From NCBI RefSeq assembly GCF_022788655.1, contig NZ_CP084951.1, positions 248,001 through 312,000 of the forward strand: 64,000 nucleotides of DNA, written 5' to 3'. This stretch comes from Sulfitobacter indolifex. Its GTDB lineage: Bacteria; Pseudomonadota; Alphaproteobacteria; Rhodobacterales; Rhodobacteraceae. A program made the position numbers and the translations under genes. The notes beneath the pieces were generated by a model. That model was not told where the DNA came from and did no database searches. It saw nothing but the letters and a program-made list of their open reading frames with translations. Of this stretch, positions 34,982 through 43,415 are shown piece after piece; positions within the stretch are counted from its first letter, which is position 1, and each line of letters starts with the position of its first letter.

Positions 34982-35713
34982 AGTGGCCCCGAACGTCCCT
35001 CCGTATATCTAATAGAGAACACCTTAATGGGGCCTTAGGGTTTTACTCCGTCTTGGCTGTGCCAAGATCAAGATCATCTTTCAACGCCGCACCTTCATGA
35101 GGACTTGATCATCAGTCCTGCTTCGCAGGGTTCAACATCAGGCAACTTGAATGGGAAACTCTAAATTCGGCTTCGCCTTGGGAGACCCATGAAGGAGATA
35201 TTCACCATCGGGCAGCCTCTAACACCAGCTTCAGGTTGACCGATAGGTTGGCACCTCCGTCTTGGGTCTACCCAAGCATAGCCCCCCCCCCGATCAACGG
35301 CTTTCGCACTTCGCTGACGGTACCGAAAAAGGGGGGGGCACTCCACATCCCCAGAAAAATATAGGAAGCTCCCGATGCATTCATGGCGACCAACCGAACA
35401 TCGATTCACGATCGCCGACGCGCATTCCGCGAAGTGCACTTCGTTATATTCGAGCAGACTCGAGGGGCTGCCCGGCCCCTAGATGATAGCAAGCACGTTT
35501 AGATGAGAACCAAGAATACTCACAGGGCCCACAACGACTACCATGGGGCATCATCGGAACATCAGTGACTGAAGGGGGTTGAGGCCGTTCATTTGATGGC
35601 AGTCCCAATTATTGAAATAATTCCAGCCACATGCCTGTATCTGTCCGTCAAGCCTATGAGGCTGATAAAAAATGTTTCAGTATAGCTCTTGGAGAATCAA
35701 AGAGTGCTAGAAA
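34982..35713. other. 732-bp non-coding stretch with paired homopolymer tracts
   Basis: No convincing gene. It contains a run of ten C at 35282-35291 and a run of eight G at 35331-35338, separated by 39 bp, so transcripts could fold into a G/C stem. Short hairpins such as CTTGG-CTGTG-CCAAG near 35053-35067 also occur. It could be a regulatory RNA region or eroded coding DNA. Confidence 0.4.
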
Positions 35714-36439
35714 ATGAATAGCTATGTCGAGACTTATAATAACGTCATTAGAGACGCAAAGAATTTACCCCCTGAGATAGTAGAAAATATCACTGTGCCG
35801 GAAGCGATTTACGCACCCCCAGAATATCTTGCTTCGCCTATCCGTGTCTTGTTCGCTGGAGCGGAGGCTTATGGAGGTGGGCAGTCCCTTTCCGACGCCG
35901 AAATCAACAAGACGGCAAATGATCGTCTTAATTGGAAGGAATGCTTCTTCCAAAAGCGCGTGGTTGGTAAAAAGTACAGTACACCATTTTGGAGGCAGTT
36001 CGACTGGATTGCAGAGGGCCTAGGACTAATTGGTCGAGAAGCAATAGCTTATTCAAATGTCTGTCGAGTACAGCGTATTGAAGAGGTTAACGGCAGCTAT
36101 TCGCTTAGCGCAGGAAAACCCCTCTACGCTGACAATTTTGGAACAACACGTTTAGAAGTAGGGCGTTGGCAGAGTCCTTTGGTCGAATTGGAGTGGGTGA
36201 CATTGAAGCCTGACGTCGTCGTTGTGTCTGCTATCGATGGGCATCAATGGCTTAGCAAGACATTTCCAGACCTCGTACGGCGCGACGTTTCGATCGGAAA
36301 CTTTCGGGTGCAAATTTGGGATAATTTGCCAGTCCCTACTATCGGCATTAGACATCCGGGCAAGGGCAGATGGCAAGCATCCGATGAAATCCAGCCTAAG
36401 GTTATCCAGTTGATAGAAAGACTAATCGAAACTTCTTAA
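35714..36439 (+). CDS. Hypothetical protein with uracil-DNA-glycosylase-like motifs (island)
   Basis: A 241-residue protein of unknown family. The order of short motifs recalls the uracil-DNA glycosylase superfamily: a glycine-rich strand end with an acidic residue (VLFAGAEAYGGGQ), a mid-strand block (AIAYSNVCRVQ), a buried strand PDVVVVSAIDGHQWL, and a late His-Pro (IGIRHPGKGRW). This is pattern resemblance only. Gene composition is AT-rich compared with the chromosome. It converges on the RES-domain gene. Confidence 0.6.
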   Translation: MNSYVETYNNVIRDAKNLPPEIVENITVPEAIYAPPEYLASPIRVLFAGAEAYGGGQSLSDAEINKTANDRLNWKECFFQKRVVGKKYSTPFWRQFDWIAEGLGLIGREAIAYSNVCRVQRIEEVNGSYSLSAGKPLYADNFGTTRLEVGRWQSPLVELEWVTLKPDVVVVSAIDGHQWLSKTFPDLVRRDVSIGNFRVQIWDNLPVPTIGIRHPGKGRWQASDEIQPKVIQLIERLIETS

Positions 36440-36658
36440 TCTGGACAACCGCAGAACTGGAGCCTTCAGTACCAGACACTTCAGGCTTGAAGGGGCCATT
36501 GGCTGGTGTAAATGCCGCCGTGATCTATTAAAAACTCCCTGAAGGCATTCCCTACACAATCTTTTCCATAGCTTCAAATCCACAAGGTCGGAAGGGTAGG
36601 TTCAGAAGGTATGACTAAACCATAACAGCTGAGGCGCTACGAGTCTTCTATAGCCGCT

Positions 36659-37561
36659 CTACTCCACTTCATCTAAGATATGCCACCAATCAGGAACGTT
36701 TGGCCATTCTATCAGTGATTCTTTATAATTTAACATCGCTGGTCCGAATTTACTGCACCTGTATGCACCGTAGCCGTAGGATTTTTTAACCATTTGAATG
36801 TTCGCTTCTTGAATTAACACTTTCTCTTCATAGGCATTCTGTTTCAATGCAAAGTTCGTGCCGCCGGAATGCTCAACACTTGGATACATAACACCGTCAA
36901 CTTCCAATCCGGAAGATATCGCTCTAAAAATAGTTTGGGTTATTCGATACTGATCTGCGTTGCCCTTACGGTTGATCTGGTCAAAAAAGAACGCGTCAAC
37001 TAGCTGAACCGCCAAGCGAACATTTGGCTTCAGACGCTTTAAAATATCCGAACAACCTTTCTCGATTATCGGCGATTGAAGGATAGTTCGACCTCTACGC
37101 CTTATGCTATCGTAGTCTCCAATGCTTACGAGCGAAAGCTTCCTGCCTTGTATGAGATTGTAGCGGAAAAGGTGAAAGGTATCACCCTTGGCTAAGCGGC
37201 TTTCCGCAAAGCAGGTTTCCGGGCTTGATCCACAATAGAACACACTCTCGCACGCCGCGTTGGCTCGACCTGTAGCGGCCTTTTCAGGCGGCGGCGCTGC
37301 CGCGTCTGAGAATTTGACAAATGACTGCTCCCTGTCGCTTGGGCGCACTCGCCAAGTGTCGAAACCGGCTTCCGATAGAGTCATGGGGAGGACGAAATAT
37401 ACATCTAGCAGTTGATCCACTACACGATCAGCTTTTTCTTGAGTGATTTCGTTGACCTGCAAAGAGCAGAAATCTCTTATGTTGTCTGACACGTAATCGA
37501 GGGCACTATCGTTAAATGAGTTTAAATATTCCACTGCCTTGTCGGAGTTTTCAAGTTTCAT
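36659..37561 (-). CDS. RES-domain protein (NAD-degrading toxin family)
   Basis: About 300 residues. After an N-terminal region of about 65 residues, the RES pattern is clear: an Arg in FDTWRVRPSDREQS, then TGRANAACESVFYCGSSPETCFAESR (conserved Glu), and the C-terminal VDGVMYPSVEHSGGTNFALK (conserved Ser). These are the Arg, Glu and Ser that name the domain. Characterised members degrade NAD+ and are normally held in check by an Xre/MbcA-type antitoxin; no such gene is adjacent. A TTG at 37594 is an alternative start. AT-rich codon use fits acquired DNA. Confidence 0.78.
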   Translation of the reverse strand: MKLENSDKAVEYLNSFNDSALDYVSDNIRDFCSLQVNEITQEKADRVVDQLLDVYFVLPMTLSEAGFDTWRVRPSDREQSFVKFSDAAAPPPEKAATGRANAACESVFYCGSSPETCFAESRLAKGDTFHLFRYNLIQGRKLSLVSIGDYDSIRRRGRTILQSPIIEKGCSDILKRLKPNVRLAVQLVDAFFFDQINRKGNADQYRITQTIFRAISSGLEVDGVMYPSVEHSGGTNFALKQNAYEEKVLIQEANIQMVKKSYGYGAYRCSKFGPAMLNYKESLIEWPNVPDWWHILDEVE

Positions 37562-37797
37562 TTCTGGGATATTGTCAGCCAAGCGATGCTCCAAAATGTA
37601 AGAATTGCGACTTCAAGTTTGGCCCTCTTGTACAAGACAAAAGTAAAGCCTGCACTATTGCATCCTTTTGTTGCTCTGCAAAAGCTCTGCCGGAGTCGGG
37701 TTCGTTCGCTTTTATGACAGTGGCCATTCACTGTGTAGCAGACCTAAAAAAGTTCGGGTTTGAAGCAGACTTTGGCTAGTGCACACACCTTGCCGAT

Positions 37798-38170
37798 CTA
37801 TCCTAAAAATGGTTTATCCATCACCTCAACAGCCTTTTCCATCGCCTCATACGCCACCTTCAGCTTGGCATCGTTGCCGCCATAGACCCGATCACCAAGG
37901 CCCCGACATTGTGGCTCATAATCCTGCTCTCGACACGCTCAGAGGTGCTAGCCAACACCAGCCAATCTTTAATGTTATGACCCAGGGACGTTACCACATG
38001 GCGTTGGTTGTTGGTCACGGTGCGTAGGTTCTCATCAAGGCCGCAGAGGCCGCGGTAGGGCCATTCTCGCGAGCGTACTTCGGGGGCACCATGAGGCCTC
38101 CTTCGGACAGTACTGACGCCTCCTTTGCGACAGCTAGAGCGTCGCCTGTGAGGAGAGCCAATATGCCCAA
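37798..38170 (-). pseudogene. Degenerate C-terminal part of a second tyrosine recombinase
   Basis: Three reading-frame segments on the reverse strand join into a recombinase C-terminus: LTGDALAVAKEASVLSEGG...KYARENGPTAASAALMRT, then LRTVTNNQRHVVTSLGHNIKDWL, then GLGDRVYGGNDAKLKVAYEAMEKA to a stop at 37798. Joining needs one-base losses near 38028 and near 37893. The expected HSLRHNMKDRL active-site block reads TSLGHNIKDWL, so the catalytic His and Arg are gone, though the RVYG tyrosine region survives. The N-terminal two thirds are not recognised. Confidence 0.7.
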
Positions 38171-38310
38171 CCACGACGATATAGGGTTCATCAAAGGTGC
38201 CTGCGAATTGGACAAGAAGCTGGCACCGAACTTATAAATACTATCAGCGCAAAGCTTCACGTATAGAGCTTTCCGAGGGTCTCGTGCGCGCTGGTGGAGC
38301 CACCTTTCTA

Positions 38311-38347
38311 AGTGGTGTAAAGTTCACCACTGCACAAGTACACCACC
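38311..38347. promoter_or_regulatory. Distal candidate arm-type sites
   Basis: AGTGGTG/CACCACT (38311-38317 and 38325-38331) and ACACCACC at 38340-38347 lie about 65-100 bp inside the right island end. They share the GTGGTGT/ACACCAC core with the hairpin before the integrase at the left end. Confidence 0.4.
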
Positions 38348-38411
38348 GCATAAAAGAAATTTATCATTAGAATCAGATATATATAATGCTTTTAACCGCC
38401 TGCGCTTCCCC

Positions 38412-38428
38412 TCCTGCCGGGGTCACCA
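38412..38428 (+). repeat. attR: tRNA-Arg 3'-end remnant
   Basis: TCCTGCCGGGGTCACCA matches the last 17 bases of tRNA-Arg(CCT) at 16 positions and in the same orientation. No upstream tRNA body is present here, as expected for a displaced tRNA end after integration. Confidence 0.75.
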
Positions 38429-38791
38429 AAAACCTTAGGGCAGAGCGTGGTTGCGAACGCATGCCCGAGGATTTTAGGAGTTCGGTACGTCTTGAGGACG
38501 AGGTCCGAGAAAGAGTGCATCGATCTATTGAATGGCGCTCTTGGGGCCAATCTTCTCCGCCCATTGTAAATCCAAGATGGTAGAGGTTTTCGCGCTTGCA
38601 GCGAATGATCGCAACTTGGGCTGCAATCGCAGTATTGCAATGTTGTGCTGAAAGTCCGCTTTGGGCCGGGGGCGTTTCGGCAGGCTGCCGATACTATTGA
38701 TGGGAGCTATAAAGTGAGATGTCCCTTGAAAGCGGACGCTTCGAGCGTCCTTGGCGTGACGATGCTCAGCGCCAACCAATACTTCAGCTCC
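38429..38791. other. Intergenic region right of the island
   Basis: About 360 bp between attR and the histidine kinase gene. Open frames are short and have no recognisable products; no tRNA or terminator is seen. Confidence 0.4.
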
Positions 38792-39988
38792 TCAAGCTGT
38801 TGTCGCTTCCCGGATCGGCATCTGGAAGGTAAAGACAGTTTGGTTGTCGTCTGATGACACGTCCAGCGTGCCACCGTGCCCTTTCGCGATTTCGGAGGCG
38901 ATGAAAAGTCCCAGCCCCAACCCTTCTCGGCTCGGGCGATCTTTGCGGCGCTCGAATGGTAGGAAGAGACTGGGCAACATGTCATCGGAAATCTTCTTTC
39001 CCGAATTGGTAACCGAGAGCGAAAAGATCCCTGCCGTTGCGGTGGACTCCACTTGGATGGGCGCACCCGAAGCCCCGTGGGTCACCGCATTCGCCAGAAG
39101 GTTTGAAAACATTTGAGATATACGAGCCACGTCACAAGCGATTGGTTCATGGAGATCAATGTTGGTTTCGATCTTCTGGTCCGGTGCCGCTGCTTGAAGT
39201 TCTGCAACAATCTGGTGCAGCGCTGGCTCCAGGGTTGAGCTCAAGGTTTTCTCAATTACGATGCCCTCGCCTTGGCGACGACGGGCCTGATCGAGAAGGT
39301 TTTCAATCAAATGCTCCATCCGATTGGCTGAGCCACGCATCAGGTCGACCAGCTCAATCGTCTTATCATCGATATTTCGCCGCGCTATCAGGCGGAGGCC
39401 AGCTTTGAGCGCGTTGACGGGATTGCGCAGATCATGGGCCAGGATGGCAATAAAGCGCTCTTGAATACGGGCCAGCTCTTGTTCGTGTGCCACGGCCTCT
39501 CGGCTGGCGGTCAGTTCCTCGTCGGCATCCAGAATCTCGCCGATAATTTGCGCAAAAAGTCTGAACATCGACAGCACGCGGTCATTCTTCAGCTTGCGAG
39601 GCTGCGGATCGATGGCACATAGAGTGCCGAAGAAGGATCCGTCCTGAAGATAGATTGGGACAGAGATATAGCCACGAAATCCATAGCGAGCAGGACAGTG
39701 GTGGTCGACATAGGTTTCATCGTCATGAACATCGTCGATAACGATCTCTTGGTTGTATTGCCGCACTTCGTGGCAAAGGGTGCTTTCGACATCCAACTCG
39801 TCCCCGGGCATCAGTCCGAATGAAATGTGATCGACAGCACGACAAGTTACCCACCGAGAATCAGTAACCCGTGCGACCGCTGCAAATCCCATCCCAGTGG
39901 CCAACGCAACGGTTTCTAAAAGGGTAAGAATTGCGTTGCTGCGACCGACAGCGTCGATGTCGGCCCGGAAGTCGTGTTGTTCTAACAA
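38792..39988 (-). CDS. GAF-domain sensor histidine kinase
   Basis: A 398-residue soluble kinase without membrane segments. An N-terminal GAF domain (residues 20-165; FRGYISVPIYLQDGSFFGTLCAIDPQP) precedes the dimerisation helix with the phospho-accepting His in LAHDLRNPVNALKAG. The ATPase domain follows, with N box FSNLLANAVTHG and G box GLGLGLFIASEIAKGHGG. The start is a TTG at 39988 with GAGGT five bases upstream. No response regulator is adjacent, so it is an orphan kinase. The GAF sequence resembles light- or small-ligand-sensing domains of Roseobacter kinases, but no chromophore cysteine is evident. Confidence 0.92.
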   Translation of the reverse strand: MLEQHDFRADIDAVGRSNAILTLLETVALATGMGFAAVARVTDSRWVTCRAVDHISFGLMPGDELDVESTLCHEVRQYNQEIVIDDVHDDETYVDHHCPARYGFRGYISVPIYLQDGSFFGTLCAIDPQPRKLKNDRVLSMFRLFAQIIGEILDADEELTASREAVAHEQELARIQERFIAILAHDLRNPVNALKAGLRLIARRNIDDKTIELVDLMRGSANRMEHLIENLLDQARRRQGEGIVIEKTLSSTLEPALHQIVAELQAAAPDQKIETNIDLHEPIACDVARISQMFSNLLANAVTHGASGAPIQVESTATAGIFSLSVTNSGKKISDDMLPSLFLPFERRKDRPSREGLGLGLFIASEIAKGHGGTLDVSSDDNQTVFTFQMPIREATTA

Positions 39989-40203
39989 GTGCTACCTCTA
40001 CTGACTTAAGTTAGGCTCGAGCCGATATTGAACCTTAGCGCGTCGCCAACCCAAAGTCAGCCAGATTAGCGGACGCCTTTGAAGCACAGGAGGGGGTTAA
40101 ATTCCGCGACGGCAAAGTTTTTCTTACCGTGGTGGCGACCAGTAAGATGTAGCACCAACTGACTTCCAGCCTATACTGTCGGACTTGGATGGCGCGGGCC
40201 TCG

Positions 40204-40389
40204 TCAGGCTGTCTTTGAAGTCCTGGAAAGCCCAGCCTGCTCTTGCGACAAGCGGGCTGCTCGCAGCCGCGCAGTCTTTTGCAATCGTTGGCTGGTTTCT
40301 TTGCCGATGATTTCGGTTGCGGCAGCACTGGTCCGCTCGGCGATAGTCTCTCGTTTTGAGGGTTCTTGTGGGGATTTGCGAACTGTCAT
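40204..40389 (-). CDS. Small basic hypothetical protein
   Basis: A 61-residue frame starting MTVRKSPQEPSKRETIAERTSAAATEI, rich in Lys, Arg, Glu and Ala and predicted helical throughout. Composition looks protein-like, but no family is recognised and the ribosome binding site is weak. The longer frame to 40527 is not supported. Confidence 0.45.
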   Translation of the reverse strand: MTVRKSPQEPSKRETIAERTSAAATEIIGKETSQRLQKTARLRAARLSQEQAGLSRTSKTA

Positions 40390-40907
40390 CCGTGTCTCTC
40401 TTTTCTCGCGCTGAAAGCATAATGCGCTGCTGTGACCTTGAGCTACGCCTTCATGAGGACTTAGCCCGCGGGGGCCGAAAGGAAACGGACCAAATTGACA
40501 GGCCAAGATTGGCCGCCATAGGCCCACGCAGGACTGGGTTCAGAATGGGGGCTGTGCGCGGGTGACTTGAGGGGTGGGCTGAGCAGACTTCGACATCCTA
40601 CGCTAAGTCGTTGGCGATTATCCATTGCACTTGCGAAAGCTCCAGTCGCGAGGTCGCAGGCTAAGTTGCAGATCCCATGGAAGACGACACAAGATTTGCC
40701 ATTGCAACGAATGGCGCCTTTGTTCGCCGCAGCTGTAGTACGTCGGAACCGGAATGAGTGACCGATTTGGGCCGTTCGCAGCAGGCTGGCGGAACGACAG
40801 GACGATCTCCACACAAGTCCAAATAAACGATCCTTAGTCTGCCTTTTATAAACTACCGAAGGGGGCTAACGTCGGTCAAATCGACACAATATGACCGGGG
40901 AAGTCAG
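40390..40907. other. 518-bp region without a convincing gene
   Basis: Open frames on both strands are low-quality and mutually overlapping. The last 50 bp should contain the Rieske-oxygenase promoter and its GGGGAAG ribosome binding site. Nothing else was identified. Confidence 0.4.
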
Positions 40908-41948
40908 ATGTTTTTGAAGAATGCTTGGTATGTCGCGGCCTGGGACCATGAAGTTACCCGCGAGCTTCAGCAGATTACCGTCCTCGGCGAGAAGATTTGT
41001 GTGTTCCGATCCGAGGCCGGGGAGCTTGTGGGACTGGAAGATGCCTGCCCGCACCGTAAGTTGCCGCTGAGCAAAGGCCGGATCAAGGGGGACACCGTGG
41101 AATGTGGCTATCATGGGCTGACATTTGACTGTGCCGGACAATGTGTCTGGGCTCCCGGCACTGGCCGCATTCCGTCGAACGCAAAGGTGCATGCCTATCC
41201 GCTGCACGAAAAATATGGGCTGGTCTGGATATGGATGGGCAACCCGGCGCTGGCCGATCCGTCGGATATCTTTGAGATCGAAAACTATGACAATCCCGAC
41301 TGGGGTATCAACCGCGGCGAAGCGATGGAGTTGGACTGCAACTATCTGTTGATGTGCGACAACCTGCTGGACCCGACCCATGTCGCATGGGTGCATCAAA
41401 GCAGCTTTGCCGCTGCTGCGACCAAAGACACGCCACTACGGATTACGAAGACGGAAGAGGGCATTATCGTTCATCGCTGGATGATGGATCACGAACCGGC
41501 ACCGTTTTATAAAAAGGTGGTGGAATTCGAGGGCAATTGTGACCGGCTCCAGCATTACGAAGTGCGCTATCCGTCACACGCCCTGATCAAGGCCGTGTTC
41601 ACCCCAGCCGGCACAGGTGGGCCTGATGGGCCTCTGCATGAAAACACCTTTGTCATGGACAGCTACAATTTCATGACACCTACCACGGAGAGGCAGACCC
41701 GATACTATTGGTTCCAGTTGCGCAACATCCGTCCGGATGACGAAGCGCTGTCCAAGATGATGACAGAAGACGTGCGGCATGCATTCGAAGAAGATCGAGA
41801 TGTGCTCAATGAGGTCCAAAAGGGAATGTCAAATAAGACCACGCCGCACATTGATTTGCCGATTGACGGCGGGCAACTCCGCTTTCGGAGGCAATTGCAG
41901 GCGATGATAAATGAAGAGCAGCAGGTGGATAGGCAAATGGCTGAGTAG
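40908..41948 (+). CDS. Rieske non-haem iron oxygenase, large subunit (VanA-like)
   Basis: A 346-residue aromatic-ring oxygenase/O-demethylase-type protein. The Rieske 2Fe-2S domain is at the N-terminus (ACPHRKLPLSKGRIKGDTVECGYHG: Cys-x-His and Cys-x2-His). The mononuclear iron site is in DNLLDPTHVAWVHQ. Family members (VanA, TsaM, DdmC) use NADH-derived electrons from a separate reductase to oxidise aromatic methoxy or methyl groups. No reductase gene is within reach; the first redox partner in the window is the ferredoxin at 49.5 kb. The substrate is unknown. Confidence 0.9.
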   Translation: MFLKNAWYVAAWDHEVTRELQQITVLGEKICVFRSEAGELVGLEDACPHRKLPLSKGRIKGDTVECGYHGLTFDCAGQCVWAPGTGRIPSNAKVHAYPLHEKYGLVWIWMGNPALADPSDIFEIENYDNPDWGINRGEAMELDCNYLLMCDNLLDPTHVAWVHQSSFAAAATKDTPLRITKTEEGIIVHRWMMDHEPAPFYKKVVEFEGNCDRLQHYEVRYPSHALIKAVFTPAGTGGPDGPLHENTFVMDSYNFMTPTTERQTRYYWFQLRNIRPDDEALSKMMTEDVRHAFEEDRDVLNEVQKGMSNKTTPHIDLPIDGGQLRFRRQLQAMINEEQQVDRQMAE

Positions 41949-42359
41949 CCAGAATTCCCGTCGATCTTGTCGGCAAAGGTCAACAATTTGCTCTCGAAGG
42001 AGACTTTGCCAAAGCGGCATCAATGATGCTGCGGCGACCGATCAAAGTCTGCTTCGGGGGAACTACAGTCCTGCGTGTAAAATAATCTAAACGGCAGGTA
42101 TGGGTTGAAAGCGGCAGCTTTCAGAAAGGGTCAATAGCGCCTATATTGGCTTTTGTCTTTGACCTATGAGTGTAGCTAACGCTCGACTAAGCCGCTAACG
42201 TCTAATCGATCTCTCCTACGGAGATATTCTTAACGCTGGAGCGTCAGTCTAGCTAACCAGGTAGGATAAATTCGACTGCTGACAAATTATCAGCGAATGG
42301 CTTGCCCGCATGATTTTTGCCGATGACCCTAGGAACATGCCAAAAATCATTTAGGCGCT
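41949..42359. other. 411-bp intergenic region
   Basis: No gene recognised between the Rieske oxygenase and the LysR gene, whose 3' ends face each other. It is AT-rich with short imperfect hairpins only. Confidence 0.4.
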
Positions 42360-43334
42360 TTAAGAGTCGAGCCGCATCATTCGAAGAGCGCGCCCAATGA
42401 CATCGCAAAGGTGCCGCTTCGCTGGATCAATGCCATGAGTTGCGGACACCAGTAAGCCGATCCGCATGTCATTCAGCCCTTCTTGAACCAAAGGAATGAA
42501 CTTCAGTCTTCCCGCCTCTATCTCGTCGATAAAGCCGATTTTGGTGTAAAGCCCGATGCCCTGATTATCGAGGATCATTTGCTTCGCAATGATGAGTGCG
42601 TTGGTAAAGACATGCGTCGATAGCGGTGAGGTGATGGTCGAGACGACCTGATCGATGATGGAATTGCGACCACGGGCGTCGAGAGTGCGTACCAGACGAT
42701 AGCTGGCGATATCGTCAATGGTAACGCTGTTGCGTTCGGCCACCGGGTGGTCACTGCGGACGATTATACCGAACGGCGCGGATTTTTCGGAAATCACCCG
42801 TACATCAGGGTGTAGGTCCAGTAAGAACGAGATGCCGATATCTGTGTTACCCTCGGCTACGGATTTCATCACATCGTCCGGCAACGCGGTAGTGACGGAG
42901 ATTGAGATATCAGGAAAGGTTTGGCTGAACTGATGCAGGGCCTGAGGTAAAATTCCAAAGGCAACTGAATCGATCGTTTCAACCTTAAGGTGGCCGGTTC
43001 GCAGATCGCGCAGGTCATCGATTAGGACACGGGTGCGCCCATAGTCGTGCAGGGTCTTGCGACAGTGCTCCAGAAGGATACTGCCGATTCCTGTCAACTC
43101 AACGCCCTCCGGCGTGCGGTCAAAAACGGCGACCCCAAGCTGTTTCTCAACGCTCAGTATTTTGCGATTTACCGAGGTTGAGGACACATTCAGAACTGTG
43201 GCGGCTTTGCGGATCGATCCCTGACGCGCAACTTCATCAAAGTATTTCAGAAAGTTAGAGTGCAAAGCGATGCTCCGATTTTGGGGTGGTGCAGTTTTTG
43301 CACCGCTGTAGGTCAATATTGATCCTTCCTGCAT
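42360..43334 (-). CDS. LysR-family transcriptional regulator
   Basis: About 324 residues. The helix-turn-helix is near residues 27-60 (FLKYFDEVARQGSIRKAATVLNVSSTSVNRKI), followed by a LysR effector domain (LKVETIDSVAFGILPQAL, SEKSAPFGIIVRSDHPVAE). It is divergent from the ABC-importer gene by 81 bp, the usual position for the activator of such an operon. The ATG at 43334 is used; a TTG at 43316, preceded by GGAAGG at better spacing, is a plausible alternative. Confidence 0.92.
   Translation of the reverse strand: MQEGSILTYSGAKTAPPQNRSIALHSNFLKYFDEVARQGSIRKAATVLNVSSTSVNRKILSVEKQLGVAVFDRTPEGVELTGIGSILLEHCRKTLHDYGRTRVLIDDLRDLRTGHLKVETIDSVAFGILPQALHQFSQTFPDISISVTTALPDDVMKSVAEGNTDIGISFLLDLHPDVRVISEKSAPFGIIVRSDHPVAERNSVTIDDIASYRLVRTLDARGRNSIIDQVVSTITSPLSTHVFTNALIIAKQMILDNQGIGLYTKIGFIDEIEAGRLKFIPLVQEGLNDMRIGLLVSATHGIDPAKRHLCDVIGRALRMMRLDS
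43313..43322. promoter_or_regulatory. Palindrome TCAATATTGA near the LysR start
   Basis: A perfect 10-bp palindrome with GG/TCC flanks overlaps the 5' end of the LysR gene about 100 bp before the importer gene. It is a possible site for autoregulation. Confidence 0.3.
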
Positions 43335-43415
43335 CGCCTTTCACAGACGTAGTGTCAAATGTGAACAAGGCGTACAGAGACAACCAAACAAAATACGACC
43401 AACGGGAGATCATCA

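Larger units (their letters stand above)
29283..38428. mobile_element. Genomic island integrated in tRNA-Arg(CCT), about 9.1 kb
   Basis: The boundaries are the tRNA 3' end (left) and a 16/17 match to it in the same orientation (right). A complete tyrosine recombinase begins 98 bp after the tRNA, the standard arrangement for tRNA-integrated elements. The interior differs from the flanks: several AT-rich unknown genes, long non-coding stretches, and a second recombinase. No phage structural, conjugation or replication gene was recognised, so it is an integrative island or satellite, not a complete prophage or ICE. Confidence 0.78.

Noticed and set aside
29283..38428. Island as a complete prophage
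   Set aside because: No capsid, terminase, portal, tail, lysis or replication genes can be recognised; only recombinases and unknown cargo.
40040..40152. Short + strand frame ending ...KVFLTVVATSKM before a stop at about 40150
   Set aside because: It reads like a gene end but is preceded by a stop only about 30 codons upstream and has no family resemblance; not enough to call a pseudogene.
35092..40462. 15-base sequence CCTTCATGAGGACTT at 35092 and 40448
   Set aside because: A few 15-base matches are expected by chance in 64 kb, and the flanks do not match. Not taken as an island boundary or repeat.
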